Shown: positions 1 through 9,281, numbered from the stretch's first letter. The stretch is 64,000 bases of DNA from JAIBJN01 sp963699495 (GCA_963699495.1 CAVOUB010000008.1:372001-436000); one strand, 5' to 3'. Notes: a model not told the origin generated them from the sequence alone. Numbers and translations: made by a program.

Positions 1-1
1 T

Positions 2-424
2 GACGGTCTCGGCCCGGCCCTCTTCTGCCACGGCTCGCCGCGAAGCGACGAGGAGATCCTGACGAGGATCTCGCCGGAGGCACGGGTGGCGGCGGCCCTG
101 ACCGGAGTCGTGGAGGACGTGGTCGTCTGCGGCCACACCCACGTCCAGTTCGATCGGAAGGCGGCGGGCAAGCGCCTGGTGAACGCCGGCAGCGTCGGCA
201 TGCCGTATGAAGCCCGGCCCGGCGCCTACTGGGCGCTGCTCGGCCCGAACGTGGAGCTGCGTCGGACGCCGTACGACCTCGAGGCAGCCGCCGCCGCGAT
301 CCGTGCGACCGGGTTCCCTGGAGCCGATGAGCTGGCCGCGGAGAACGTCCTCACGGTCCCGAGCGCCGAGGAGGCCACCGAGCAGTTCGAGCGCCTCGCC
401 CAGGCCGCGGACGCCCCCAAGTAA
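2..424 (+). CDS. Metallophosphoesterase (YfcE/MJ0936-type), 3' part
   Basis: The reading frame is open from the left edge, so the start and the first metal-binding motifs lie outside the window; about 140 residues are visible. FCHGSPRSDEE and then GHTHVQFDR and NAGSVGMPYE are the C-terminal metal-ligand motifs (GD/HG-H, GHTH) of small calcineurin-like phosphoesterases of the YfcE/MJ0936 type. These are cytosolic, metal-dependent phosphodiesterases whose physiological substrate is usually unknown. The gene ends in TAA and is tail-to-tail with the rRNA methyltransferase 7 bases further on. The family call is sound; the substrate cannot be told. Confidence 0.85.
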   Translation, partial: DGLGPALFCHGSPRSDEEILTRISPEARVAAALTGVVEDVVVCGHTHVQFDRKAAGKRLVNAGSVGMPYEARPGAYWALLGPNVELRRTPYDLEAAAAAIRATGFPGADELAAENVLTVPSAEEATEQFERLAQAADAPK

Positions 425-431
425 CAGTCTG

Positions 432-1815
432 TTACTTCGGAAGGTCGTCCGCCAGCGTGAACAGCGCCACGGCCTCGATGTGCGGCGTGTGGGGGAACAT
501 GTCCACCGGCCTCACGCGCTCGAGCGTGTAGCCGAAGTCGTTGACGAGCTCCTTGGCGTTCCCGGCCAGAGTGGTCGGGTTGCAGGAGACGTAGACGAGC
601 CGCGGCGCCTGGAGCTCGCCCACCCGGCGAACTGCCTTCCCGGCCAGGCCCGCTCGCGGGGGGTCGACGACGACCACGTCGGGCGGGCCGGCGCGACTGC
701 GGAGCTCGTCGAGGTCGCGGGCGACGTCGCCGGCGAAGAAGGCGCCGTTGGCGATCCCGTTCAGCTGGGCGTTCTCGACGGCGCACGCGATCGACTCCTC
801 CGAGTACTCGATCCCCCAGACCGTCAGCGCGTCGCGGGCCAGCGTGAGGCCGATCGTCCCGATCCCGCAGTAGAGGTCGTAGACGGTCTCCTCCCCGGTC
901 AGCGCCGCGTACTCGGCGGCGAGGGAGTAGAGCACCTCGCACATCTCCGTGTTCGTCTGCAGGAAGGCGTTCGGGCGCACCCGGAAGCGCAGGCCGAGGA
1001 TCTGCTCCTCGATTGCCTCGTCGCCCCACAGGAGGTCGGTAGGGAGATTCGTCACCTCCGCCGGGGAGTCGTTCACGGCCCACTGGACCGAGCGCACCTC
1101 CGGAAACGCCTGCAGCGCCGCGACGAGGCTCTCGCCACCGGCCAGGTCGCCGGGGGCGGTGACGAGGACGACGAGCGCCTGGCCGGTGTTCCGGCCTTCG
1201 CGGACGACGAGGTGGCGGAGGTACCCCTCCTGCTTCTCCTGGTCGTAGGCGGGCAGGCCCTCGGCGCGCGCCCAGGCCTTCGCCGCCTCGCGGATGCCGT
1301 TGCCGAGGTCGGTCGTGAGCCAGCAGCGCTCGACGTCGAGCACCTCGTCCCAGCGGCCCGCGCGGTGGAAGCCGAGGCCGACCGTGCCGTCCGCGAGCGT
1401 CGTGAAGGAGTACTCCAGCTTGTTCCGGTAGTGGAAGACCGACGTCGCGGGCACGGCCGGCTCGAGCTCGAGCTCGGAGAAGCCGCCGATCCGCCGGAGC
1501 GCGTCGGCGACCTGCTGCGCCTTGGCGTCGAGCTGCGCCTCGTAGGCGAGATCCTGAAAGCGGCAGCCGCCGCAGTCCGGGTAGTGCGGCACAGGGCGCG
1601 TCGACCCGCGGCGCGCCCGGCTCGACGACCTCGACCGCCACGGCCTCGGCGTGACTCCGCTTCACCTTCGTGATGCGCGCGCGCACGAGGTCGCCGGGGA
1701 GCGCGCGGTTGACGAAGACGACGAAGCCGTTCAGACGGGCGACGCCGCGGCCGCCGTAGGCGAGCGAGTCGACGCGGAGCTCGAGCTCCTGGTCCTTCTT
1801 GACGGGCGCGGCCAT
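432..1815 (-). CDS. RlmD/RumA-type 23S rRNA (uracil-C5) methyltransferase, one-base frameshift
   Basis: The start MAAPVKKDQELEL leads into a TRAM RNA-binding domain of about 75 residues ending RVDAPC. The frame is then lost by one base near 1590 and resumes as PHYPDCGGC. Read through, the junction restores the C-x5-C-x2-C iron-sulphur motif of RumA/RlmD exactly. Downstream are the SAM-binding YDLYCGIGTIG, DPPRAGL and the catalytic-cysteine motif VYVSCNPTTL near the C-terminus. The joined length, about 460 residues, is normal for the family, which methylates uracil in 23S rRNA. The extra base sits beside the first cluster cysteine. I read it as a probable sequence error, because everything on both sides is intact. 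RlmD versus RlmC/TrmA specificity is not resolved. Confidence 0.85.
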
Positions 1816-1855
1816 TCCGGGAGCCTAGCCTCCCCGCGCACGTATCATCGGTCTC

Positions 1856-2033
1856 ATGTTCAAGGGGCTCGTGGCCCGCCTCAAGCGTCGCCGCACGCCG
1901 CTCTCCGACGAAGGAGCTCGCCGAGCAGGAGGCGATCCGCCGCCAGGCCGAGCAGGAGATGCGACGCGCCGAGGCCAGCATGGCTCAGCAGCGCCAGCAC
2001 ATCGACTCGGGCGGCGGCGGGGGCGGCTGGTAG
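1856..2033 (+). CDS. Small hypothetical protein, one-base frameshift
   Basis: I do not recognise the family. ATG opens MFKGLVARLKRRRTPLSDE; after one superfluous base near 1913 the protein-like reading continues ELAEQEAIRRQAEQEM and ends HIDSGGGGGGW with TAG. The joined product would be about 58 residues: a basic N-terminus, a charged Gln/Glu/Arg-rich helix and a Gly-Trp tail. It is divergent from the methyltransferase (40 bases between starts) and abuts the stop of the YjbQ gene. The frame switch has the same sign, one extra base, as those in both neighbouring genes. The call rests on the coherent amphipathic helix after the shift and on the exact convergence of the two stops. Confidence 0.5.
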
Positions 2034-2435
2034 CTAGATCAGCGTCGAGACGTAGACCTTCCGCGAGCGCGGGCCGTCGAACTCGCAGAAGAAGATGCCC
2101 TGGTAGGTCCCGAGCGCGAGCTCGCCGTCCGCGGAGCGGGACGAGCACCTGCGGGCCCGAGCGACGGAGGCGCGCACGTGCGACGGGGCGTTGGGCCCGT
2201 CGGCGTCGACGTGCTTCCACGACCAGCCGTCGTCGACGATCCCCGAGAGCGCCATCTCGAAGTCGTCGAGGAGATCGGGGTCGATCTTCTCGTTGATCGT
2301 CACGCCGGCCGTGGTGTGCGGGACATAGACGAGCGCGGCGCTTCCCCCGGCGTCGGAGCCGACCGCGTCGCGCACCTGCGCAGTGATGTCCACGAGCTGC
2401 GTCTTGCGCTCCGTCGTGACCTGGATCTCCTGCAC
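2034..2435 (-). CDS. YjbQ/UPF0047 family protein, locally out of frame
   Basis: The GTG start gives VQEIQVTTERKTQLVDIT; VYVPHTTAGVTINEKIDPD and LALGTYQGIFFCEFDGPR are signature stretches of the YjbQ/UPF0047 fold. Some members have weak thiamine-phosphate synthase activity. Between NAPSHVRAS and DGELALG the translation is aberrant (ARARRCSSRSA). Reading the same DNA in another frame gives GPQVLVPLR, which is what the family has there. Three extra bases between about 2131 and 2166 would explain a local shift that returns to frame. An ATG 24 bases upstream is also in frame, but the GTG fits family starts better. It is divergent from the peptidase gene, the starts lying about 20 bases apart. Confidence 0.8.
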   Translation of the reverse strand: MQEIQVTTERKTQLVDITAQVRDAVGSDAGGSAALVYVPHTTAGVTINEKIDPDLLDDFEMALSGIVDDGWSWKHVDADGPNAPSHVRASVARARRCSSRSADGELALGTYQGIFFCEFDGPRSRKVYVSTLI

Positions 2436-2457
2436 GGGCGGGTATCCTACGCGACCC

Positions 2458-3948
2458 ATGGCGACGGCCTCCGCGACCAGCCTCGACGCCTACCGCGACG
2501 AGGCGGATCGCTTCATCGCGGCGCTCGACGAGGAGTACTACCTCCACTACGCGGGCCTCAAGGAGAGCTTCCAGCTCGAGCCGATCTACGAGCGCTTCGC
2601 CGACCTGACCACGCTCGAGGCCGCCCGGCGCCTGGCTGAGCACGCCGCCGCCAACGGTGCCGGCGAGGTCGAGCTCTGGCATTTCGCCTGCGAGGGGTAC
2701 CTCGGGAACCTGACCCGCGAGGAGGCGGAGGCGATCGCCGGCCTCGAGGCCTCGCTCGAGGTGGCCCTGGACGGGGAGCAGATCCCGTACCGGATGCTGC
2801 GCCCGACGATCGCGAACGAGGCCGACCGGGGCCGGCGGGAGCGGCTCGAGGCCGCTCGCGTCGAGCTCGCCGAGGAGCACCTGGTGCCGCGCTTGGTCGC
2901 GCACGCCGAGAAGCGCCGCGAAGGGACGCGCGCGCTCGGGGCCACGACCTACCGCGAGCTGTACGAGAGCTTCGGCTTCCCGCTCGAGGAGCTGGCCGAG
3001 CAGGCACGCGCCTTCCTCGACGAGACCGAGGCGCTCCACGTCGCCGCCTTCGACCGGCTCCTCCGCCGGCGTGTCGGCGTGCCGCTGGAGGAGGCCCGGC
3101 GGCACGACGTCCTGCGCGCCTTCCGCGGGAGCGACTGGGACGAGGGATTTCCGGCCGACCGCATGGTTCCGGCGCTGCAATGGACGCTGGACGGGCTCGG
3201 GATCGACCTGAGCTCGCAGCAGAACGTCCACCTGGACCTCGACCCGCGGCCGCAGAAGAGCCCACGCGCCTTCTGCGCGCCCATCGAGGTCCCGCAGCGC
3301 GTCATGCTCGTGATCAAGCCGATGGGCGGCCCGGACGACTGGCACGCGTTCTTCCACGAGGCCGGGCACGCCGAGCACTTCGCGCACGTCTCCCCCGACC
3401 TGCCGATGGAGTTCCGGCGGCTGGGCGACAACTCGGTGACCGAAGGGTGGGCGATGCTGTTCGAGCACCTCGTCGACGACCCGGCCTGGCTCTCACGGCG
3501 GCTGGACTTCGCCCGTCCGGAGGACTTCGCCGAGGAGTCTGCGGTCAGCCTGCTCTACGTGGTGCGGCGCTACGCGGGGAAGCTCCTGTACGAGCTGGAG
3601 CTGCACGGGGACGTCGAGCTGGAGACGATGCGTGGGCGCTACGTCGAGCTGCTCGGCGACGCCACGAAGATCGAGCCGTCGCCGACCGACTTCCTCGCCG
3701 ACGTGGACGAAGGTTTCTACTGCACGTGCTACCTGCGAGCATGGGCGTTTCACACCCAGATCGAGTCGTACCTCCGCCAGGAGCTCGGACGCGCCTGGTT
3801 CACGCGCCCGGAGGCCGGCTCGCTCCTCAGGGAGCTCTGGGCCGAAGGTCAGCGGCTCACGGCGGCCGAGCTGCTCGACCAGGTGGCGGGGACGAGGCTC
3901 GAGCTGGCCGCGGTGGGCGAGAAGATCCAGGAGGAGGTAACGGTATGA
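2458..3948 (+). CDS. M3-like zinc metallopeptidase (HEAGH), 496 aa
   Basis: The protein is a long, mostly helical zincin. HEAGH at about residues 300-304 gives two zinc-ligand histidines and the catalytic glutamate; NSVTEGWAMLFE with Glu about 329 supplies the third ligand, as in the M3 oligopeptidase clan. There is no signal peptide, so it is probably a cytosolic peptidase that trims oligopeptides. The start MATASATS is chosen because longer upstream reading overlaps the divergent YjbQ gene. Its last codons overlap the start of the cyclic-2,3-DPG synthetase gene (ATGA), so the two are translationally coupled. The subfamily name is uncertain. Confidence 0.8.
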   Translation: MATASATSLDAYRDEADRFIAALDEEYYLHYAGLKESFQLEPIYERFADLTTLEAARRLAEHAAANGAGEVELWHFACEGYLGNLTREEAEAIAGLEASLEVALDGEQIPYRMLRPTIANEADRGRRERLEAARVELAEEHLVPRLVAHAEKRREGTRALGATTYRELYESFGFPLEELAEQARAFLDETEALHVAAFDRLLRRRVGVPLEEARRHDVLRAFRGSDWDEGFPADRMVPALQWTLDGLGIDLSSQQNVHLDLDPRPQKSPRAFCAPIEVPQRVMLVIKPMGGPDDWHAFFHEAGHAEHFAHVSPDLPMEFRRLGDNSVTEGWAMLFEHLVDDPAWLSRRLDFARPEDFAEESAVSLLYVVRRYAGKLLYELELHGDVELETMRGRYVELLGDATKIEPSPTDFLADVDEGFYCTCYLRAWAFHTQIESYLRQELGRAWFTRPEAGSLLRELWAEGQRLTAAELLDQVAGTRLELAAVGEKIQEEVTV

Positions 3949-5285
3949 GGAGAGTCGTCATCGCCGGTGCGGCCGGCCGCGACTTTCACAACTTCAACGT
4001 CGTCTACCGGGGGCGTGACGACGTCGAGGTGGTCGCCTTCACGGCGACGCAGATCCCGGACATCGACGGTCGCGTCTATCCGGCGGCGCTCTCGGGGCCC
4101 CGGTATCCGCGCGGAATCCCGATCGTCCCCGAGGAGGAGCTGGCCGACCTCGTGCGCCGGGAGGGCGTAGACGAGGTCGTGTTCGCCTATTCCGACGTCA
4201 CGCACGAGCACGTCATGCACGTCGGCTCGGTAGCGATGGCCGCCGGGGCCGACTACGGCCTCCTCGGCCCACGAAGGACGATGATCCCCTCGCAGAAACC
4301 GGTGGTCGCGATCTGCGCGGTTCGCACCGGCTCGGGGAAGAGCCAGACCACCCGCTACGTCGCCGGGCTCCTGCACGATGCGGGCAAGCGCGTCGCCGTC
4401 CTCCGGCATCCAATGCCGTACGGCGATCTGACGCAGCAGGCCGTGCAGCGCTTCGAGCGCTACGAGGACCTGGACGCCGCCGACTGCACGATCGAGGAGC
4501 GCGAGGAGTACGAGCCGCACCTCGCCGAGGGCAACCTCGTCTTCGCGGGCATCGACTACGCGGCCATCCTCTCGCGCGCCGAGGGCGAGGCGGACGTGAT
4601 CGTCTGGGACGGCGGCAACAACGACACTCCCTTCATCAAGCCCGACCTGCACATCGTCGTCTGCGATCCGCACAGGCCCGGGCACGAGCTCCGCTATCAC
4701 CCGGGCGAGACGAACCTGCGCATGGCCGACGTCTGCGTCGTCAACAAGACGGACACGGCCCCGCCGGAGGGCGTCGAGGCCGTGCTCGACTCCATCCACC
4801 GCCTGAACCCGCGCGCGGAGGTCGTCCTCGCCGCGTCGCCGTTCCACGTCGAGGACGGGCGCACGGACGAGATCCGCGGAAAGCGGGTGCTCGCCGTCGA
4901 GGACGGGCCGACGCTCACGCACGGGGAGATGACCTACGGCGCCGCGGTGCTCGCCGCGAAGCAGCACGGCGCGGCGGCGCTCGTCGACCCGCGGCCGTTC
5001 GCGGTCGGCTCGATCCAGAAGACGTTCGACGCCTACCCCCACGTCGCCGAGCTGCTGCCGGCCATGGGCTACGGGCGCAAGCAGATGGAGGAGCTGCGGG
5101 AGACGATCGAGCGCTCGGATGCCGACCTCGTCCTGATCGGGACGCCGATCGACCTTCGGCGGGTGATCGACATCGACAAGCCGGCGTTGCGCGTCACGTA
5201 CCGCCTGCAGGAGCTCGGCGAGCCGACGCTCGGCTCGATCCTGGCGGGACACGGGATCATCGAGTCGGCGGCGGCGCTCACGTAG
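3945..5285 (+). CDS. cpgS: Cyclic 2,3-diphosphoglycerate synthetase-like P-loop enzyme
   Basis: The product is 446 residues. MRRVVIAGAAGRDFHNFN begins an N-terminal nucleotide-binding domain; GSGKSQT at about residues 129-135 is a P-loop, followed by VWDGGNND and VVNKTD motifs of the cyclic 2,3-diphosphoglycerate synthetase family. In archaea the enzyme closes 2,3-diphosphoglycerate to the cyclic compatible solute using ATP. Actinobacterial homologues are common but their product is less well tested. AGGAGG lies just upstream of the ATG, which overlaps the preceding stop. It is followed by a structured intergenic element and carbamate kinase. Confidence 0.85.
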   Translation: MRRVVIAGAAGRDFHNFNVVYRGRDDVEVVAFTATQIPDIDGRVYPAALSGPRYPRGIPIVPEEELADLVRREGVDEVVFAYSDVTHEHVMHVGSVAMAAGADYGLLGPRRTMIPSQKPVVAICAVRTGSGKSQTTRYVAGLLHDAGKRVAVLRHPMPYGDLTQQAVQRFERYEDLDAADCTIEEREEYEPHLAEGNLVFAGIDYAAILSRAEGEADVIVWDGGNNDTPFIKPDLHIVVCDPHRPGHELRYHPGETNLRMADVCVVNKTDTAPPEGVEAVLDSIHRLNPRAEVVLAASPFHVEDGRTDEIRGKRVLAVEDGPTLTHGEMTYGAAVLAAKQHGAAALVDPRPFAVGSIQKTFDAYPHVAELLPAMGYGRKQMEELRETIERSDADLVLIGTPIDLRRVIDIDKPALRVTYRLQELGEPTLGSILAGHGIIESAAALT

Positions 5286-5316
5286 GCGACGACAGCCAAC
5301 CCTCGCGCCGAACCGT

Positions 5317-5423
5317 GCTTGTGTTCACGCGCACAAAGAGGAACGGCCCGCTGCCGTCCCGAACTGGGTGCCCTGTCCGTGCTGAGATGGCCATGGCTTT
5401 CCTTGTGCCCGTGAAACACAAGC
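5317..5423. repeat. Imperfect inverted repeat, ~107 bp element
   Basis: Arms of about 25-27 bases (left GCTTGTGTTCACG..GCACAA.., right ..TTGTGCCCGTGAAACACAAGC) are reverse complements with a few mismatches and flank about 55 bases of unique sequence. It lies between cpgS and the carbamate kinase gene. It could be a small MITE-like element or a large hairpin in the leader of arcC. No target-site duplication is obvious. Confidence 0.5.
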
Positions 5424-5442
5424 GCTCGTCGCGGCCGGCGTC

Positions 5443-6354
5443 GTGCTGACCGTCCTCGCGCTGGGTGGGAACGCGCTCCTCGGCCCGGGAGAGCGAGGGA
5501 CCGCGGCCGAGCACCGCGCCAACCTCGCCACGACGTTCGCGGCGGTCGCGCCGCTGCTCGAGGGCGAGGTCGTCGTCACGCACGGAAACGGTCCGCAGGT
5601 CGGGAACGAGCTCCTGCGCCAGGAGCTCGGCGCCGCCGAGGCACCCCAGCTCCCGCTCTGGGTCGCGGTCGCGCAGACGCAGGCCGAGATCGGCACGCTC
5701 GCCGCGGCGGAGCTCGTCCCCGTCGCAGGCAAGCCGGTGGCGGTCGTGGTGACGCACGTCGTGGTGGATCCCGCAGACCCCGCCTTCGGGAGCCCGACGA
5801 AGCCGATCGGCCCTCACTACGACAGCTTCCGCGCGCGCGAGCTGGAACGCGACCGCGGGTGGACGCTTCGGGAGGAGCCGGGCCGCGGCTGGCGCCGCGT
5901 GGTGCCGTCGCCCCGGCCGCTGGAGGTCCTGGAGCTCGACGCCGTGCGGACGCTGCTCGAGGCGGGCCAGCTCGTCGTCGCGGTCGGCGGGGGCGGGATC
6001 CCGGTCGTCCGCCGCGACAGGGCGTTCGACGGGATCGACGCGGTCATCGACAAGGACCACGCCTCAGCGCTCCTGGCGGTCGGGCTCGGCGCCGAGCGGT
6101 TGGTGATGCTCACCCAGGTTCCGGGCGTCTACAGGAACTTCGGCCGGGACGGCGCACAGGGAGAGCCGATCGCCGAGCTCGACCCCGAGCGGGACGCCGC
6201 CCTCGTCGGGGAGCTTCCGGCCGGAAGCATGCGCCCCAAGGTCGAGGCGGCCTTCGCCTTCGTCACGCAGACAGGCGGCGAGGCGCTGATCACGAGCGCC
6301 GAGGCGGTCAGGAACGGCAGCGCCGGAACGAGGATCCACCCGGCCGCACGGTGA
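5443..6354 (+). CDS. arcC: Carbamate kinase
   Basis: The protein has 303 residues with a GTG start. The order of motifs is that of carbamate kinases: ALGGNALL at the N-terminus (phosphate binding), VVTHGNGPQVGNE, then VVAVGGGGIPVV, AVIDKDHASALLA and LTQVPGVYRNFG in the ATP-binding half, and GSMRPKVEAA near the end. It transfers phosphate between carbamoyl phosphate and ADP in the cytosol, normally the last step of arginine or purine fermentation. No arginine deiminase is visible. The ornithine carbamoyltransferase gene lies 13.8 kb downstream, beyond the accessory region. Confidence 0.93.
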   Translation: MLTVLALGGNALLGPGERGTAAEHRANLATTFAAVAPLLEGEVVVTHGNGPQVGNELLRQELGAAEAPQLPLWVAVAQTQAEIGTLAAAELVPVAGKPVAVVVTHVVVDPADPAFGSPTKPIGPHYDSFRARELERDRGWTLREEPGRGWRRVVPSPRPLEVLELDAVRTLLEAGQLVVAVGGGGIPVVRRDRAFDGIDAVIDKDHASALLAVGLGAERLVMLTQVPGVYRNFGRDGAQGEPIAELDPERDAALVGELPAGSMRPKVEAAFAFVTQTGGEALITSAEAVRNGSAGTRIHPAAR

Positions 6355-6398
6355 CCGCGTAGGCTCGTTGCCAGAACGCGCCAACTGAAAGGAGCGGC

Positions 6399-6911
6399 AT
6401 GGCCGGGTCGATGAGAGCTCGCGTGCTCGGGCCGGAAGACGGAAACGCCGGAATGCTCGGTTCGATCGGTGTGCGATTCATGCTCTCTGGCGACGAGACT
6501 GGCGGTGGGTTCGCGCTTGTCGAGCATCCGATGCCTCCGCGGGCACTGGCCGCGCCGCTTCACCGCCACAGCCGCGAGGACGAGTACAGCTTCGTCCTCC
6601 AGGGACGCGTCGGGGCGCTTCTCGGCGACGAGGTCGCGTACGGGGAGCCGGGCGATCTCATCTTCAAGCCACGGGGCCAGTGGCATACCTTCTGGAATGA
6701 CGGCGACGAGCCGGCCCGCATTCTCGAGATGATCTCGCCGGCGGGCTTCGAACGCTACTTCGACGAGGTGGTGCGGCTCCTAGAGCTAGGCCCGCCAGAG
6801 CCAAGCGCGCTGGGAGCCGTCGCGGCACGGTACGGGCTCGAGGTCGACGTGGGGAGCATCCCCGGCCTGACACAGAAATACGGCCTGAACTTTGGGCGCC
6901 CAGCTCCGTAG
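6399..6911 (+). CDS. Cupin-domain protein, 170 aa
   Basis: A single small beta-barrel cupin: PLHRHSREDEYSFVLQG (motif 1, two His and a Glu as likely metal ligands) and GDLIFKPRGQWHTFWN (motif 2, third His) at about residues 50-105. There is no signal peptide. The RBS GAAAGGAG lies upstream of the ATG. Such stand-alone cupins bind a metal and may act as dioxygenases, isomerases or small-molecule sensors. Nothing here identifies the substrate. It follows carbamate kinase by 44 bases and could be co-transcribed. Confidence 0.85.
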   Translation: MAGSMRARVLGPEDGNAGMLGSIGVRFMLSGDETGGGFALVEHPMPPRALAAPLHRHSREDEYSFVLQGRVGALLGDEVAYGEPGDLIFKPRGQWHTFWNDGDEPARILEMISPAGFERYFDEVVRLLELGPPEPSALGAVAARYGLEVDVGSIPGLTQKYGLNFGRPAP

Positions 6912-6943
6912 CGGGTCGATCAACGCCTCGGCTACCGGCGTGG

Positions 6944-8107
6944 TCAGTCTCGTTCTGAAACGGGCACTCGGAGCGCGCGTGTCTGTGCGCGGGCCTCGCG
7001 CCACCAGATGATCTCGTATGCGTGAAGTCCGACCCAGACGATCGCCACCAGTGTGAGCGCGACGAGTGCCGGCACGACGACGGCCACCGGCCAGAGCAAG
7101 GCGCAGGCGATCGCGGCGATCAGGCGTCCACCGCCGAACGTGCGTGACACGCGCACGCGGAGCGCCACGTAGGCGAACAGGTAGAGCGCGGGACCGCCGC
7201 AGAGTCCGAGCGCCGGGATCGTGTCGAGCTCGCCGTCGACGTCCGCCAGCGTCGTCTTCAGCGCAAATGCGAAGAGGACGATTCCGGCCACCATCGGAAG
7301 ATGCAGGTAGGTGAAGACATCGCGCGCAAGTGCGACGCGTTCGACGCCGCTTCGGTCGGTCAGCACCTGCTGGGCGCGGATCGTGAAGAAGTCGAAGTAC
7401 GCCAACCAGAACGAAGTCGCGACCGCAAACCCGAGCACGGCGGCGACGATCACCCCAGTGCTGAATCCGCTCTCCTTCTCGCCCAAGCCGATGGCAATCA
7501 AGGACTCGCCGATCGCGATGATCACGATCAGCCCGTGGCGCTCAACGAAGTGCGCAGGTTGCACGCGCCAGCCGCGCATCCCACCAAGGAGCGGCCCGAA
7601 ATAGCCGACGGCGAGCGCGGCCAGCCAGAGCATCGTCTTGAGCCCGCCGTCGACGAACCCCGCGACGATGATCAGAGCGGCACCGACGAGGGCGGAGGGA
7701 GCGATCCGCAGAATCGCCGCCAACAGATCGGGATCACGACGTGCTGAGAGCGCATACAGCGTGAGATGCATGACGCTCACGATCAGAAAGGCCACACCGA
7801 ACAAGACGCCGTGACTCCCGAACGCGTCCGGGACGGCGAGCGCGGCGACGAACATCGCCGCCATCGCAACCAGCATCGCCCCCCACACCGCTCCCACCTC
7901 GGGATCGACGGTGTTCGTCAACCAGGCGTAGGACGCCCACGCCCACCAGAGCACGCCGAGAATCAGCAGAGCGTGCCCAAGCCCACTCCACGTCGGATTA
8001 TCCGACAGCACCGTCGTGACCTGCGTGAACGCGAACACGAACACGAGATCGAAGAAGAGCTCGAGAGGCGTCACGCGCTGCTCCCGCTCAGCGTGCAGCT
8101 CACCCAC
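6944..8107 (-). CDS. LtrA (low temperature requirement A) family membrane protein
   Basis: A 387-residue polytopic membrane protein with roughly ten hydrophobic segments. The N-terminal signature TPLELFFDLVFVFAFTQV is typical of LtrA. VERHGLIVIIAIGESLIAIG in the middle is the second conserved LtrA block. The family was named from a Listeria mutant unable to grow in the cold; the biochemical role is unknown. It is convergent with the upstream cupin gene. Confidence 0.92.
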   Translation of the reverse strand: MGELHAEREQRVTPLELFFDLVFVFAFTQVTTVLSDNPTWSGLGHALLILGVLWWAWASYAWLTNTVDPEVGAVWGAMLVAMAAMFVAALAVPDAFGSHGVLFGVAFLIVSVMHLTLYALSARRDPDLLAAILRIAPSALVGAALIIVAGFVDGGLKTMLWLAALAVGYFGPLLGGMRGWRVQPAHFVERHGLIVIIAIGESLIAIGLGEKESGFSTGVIVAAVLGFAVATSFWLAYFDFFTIRAQQVLTDRSGVERVALARDVFTYLHLPMVAGIVLFAFALKTTLADVDGELDTIPALGLCGGPALYLFAYVALRVRVSRTFGGGRLIAAIACALLWPVAVVVPALVALTLVAIVWVGLHAYEIIWWREARAQTRALRVPVSERD

Positions 8108-8186
8108 AGACCGACGCTAACGCGAACCGACCGCGAACGCAGGCCGACCACGTCTGGAAGGGGCTATCGGGATTGGGCGGCAGACC

Positions 8187-9143
8187 CTAGACGCCGTAGT
8201 GGCGCCGAAACCAGGCCACCGTGCGTCCCACCGCCTCCCGATGGGCCGTCGTCTTGAACGGCCCGAAGGCACCCTGGAACTTCGACGCGTCCGCGACGAA
8301 AGGTCGCTCGAACTGGTACAGCGTCTCGTTCAGCTCCCGTAGGAGGGGGTTGAACAGGCCCGCCATCCTGATCATCGGCCGCGAAGCAACCCCGATCTTT
8401 GGGGAGTGCCCGGCCTCCTCGAACACCAGCTCGAGGAACTGCCGTCCCGTGAGGGGCTCCGCGGCCGGCAGGTGCCAGATCTGGCCATCGGCCTCGTCGC
8501 GCTCGCCCAGCATTACAAGCGCGCGGCCCATGTCCTCCAGGTAGTTGAGCGTGTGGGGCTGGTCGAGCGAGCCGAGCCAGCGCGTTCTCTTGCCGCGCAG
8601 CGCCGGCTTCATGATGTTTGTCCCCGCGGCCGTACCGGTGCCGCGCGGGCCGTAGTAGTCGGAGGAGCGACCGATCGTGCTTCGCAGTCTCCCGTCGGCG
8701 TGCGCGCGTAGGACAGCATCGGCCATCTCGATGCGCATACGGCCCTTCCTACCCTCCGCGCGCTGGGGCGTTTCCTCGGTCATCGGGCCGTCGGGCGGCC
8801 CGTACATGTAGAGGTTGTCCGCGAAGACGAGCTTCGCGCCCGCCTCCGCCGCTCCGTCGAGGACGGCTTCCGTCATGGGCGGGAACAGCTCGGGCCACTT
8901 CCTGTAGTCGGGCTGTGCGCAGTGGTAGACGACAGCCGCGTCCTCACAGGCCTGCCGTGCGCCCCCGGCGGTGCCGACGTCCGCCGCTGCCTGCTCGACA
9001 CCCTCCGGCACGTCGCCCGTGCCGCGCCGCGTCACAGCTCTCACCCGCAGTCCCCGGGCCGCGAGCTCGCGGACGACCGCGGAGCCGGTGCCACCCGCTG
9101 CCCCTAGGACGACGTGACGCTTGGAGGCGGCGGCCACGAGCAC
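8187..9143 (-). CDS. NAD(P)-dependent epimerase/dehydratase-like SDR
   Basis: An extended short-chain dehydrogenase. VVLGAAGGTGSAVVRELAARG is the Rossmann Gly-rich motif at the N-terminus, the region DNLYMYGPP carries the position of the usual Y-x3-K (here Y without the lysine in register), and SDYYGPRG lies in the middle. It is about 315 residues from the GTG at 9143. In-frame starts also exist at 9137 (GTG) and 9185 (ATG), and I cannot decide between them. Substrate unknown. The variant Tyr/Lys motif means activity as a nucleotide-sugar enzyme should not be assumed. Confidence 0.8.
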   Translation of the reverse strand: MLVAAASKRHVVLGAAGGTGSAVVRELAARGLRVRAVTRRGTGDVPEGVEQAAADVGTAGGARQACEDAAVVYHCAQPDYRKWPELFPPMTEAVLDGAAEAGAKLVFADNLYMYGPPDGPMTEETPQRAEGRKGRMRIEMADAVLRAHADGRLRSTIGRSSDYYGPRGTGTAAGTNIMKPALRGKRTRWLGSLDQPHTLNYLEDMGRALVMLGERDEADGQIWHLPAAEPLTGRQFLELVFEEAGHSPKIGVASRPMIRMAGLFNPLLRELNETLYQFERPFVADASKFQGAFGPFKTTAHREAVGRTVAWFRRHYGV

Positions 9144-9246
9144 AACCCTACTCTGCCCGCCGCTCGCCGATGACTTACCCGTCACCGTCCTGGCGGCTGG
9201 TCGGGCAGTGGTTCATCCTGGCCGCCTGCCGGCCAGGTCGAGATAC

Positions 9247-9274
9247 TTGACAGACTGGAAAGTTCGAGTATAGT
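9247..9274 (+). promoter_or_regulatory. Sigma-70-type promoter, nearly leaderless
   Basis: TTGACA (9247-9252), a 16-base spacer and TATAGT (9269-9274) form a near-consensus promoter. The ATG of the following gene is only 7 bases after the -10 box, so the transcript is expected to begin at or next to the start codon. GGAAA and TTTCC flank the -10 box as an imperfect dyad that a regulator could use. Confidence 0.65.
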
Positions 9275-9281
9275 TTCCGGC

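Noticed and set aside
207..1673. Long plus-strand frame over the rRNA methyltransferase
   Set aside because: An Arg/Val/Glu-rich shadow frame typical of the complement of GC-rich genes; the real methyltransferase motifs are on the other strand.
5443..6354. An arginine deiminase pathway operon
   Set aside because: No arginine deiminase or arginine/ornithine antiporter is near carbamate kinase, and argF is 13.8 kb away.
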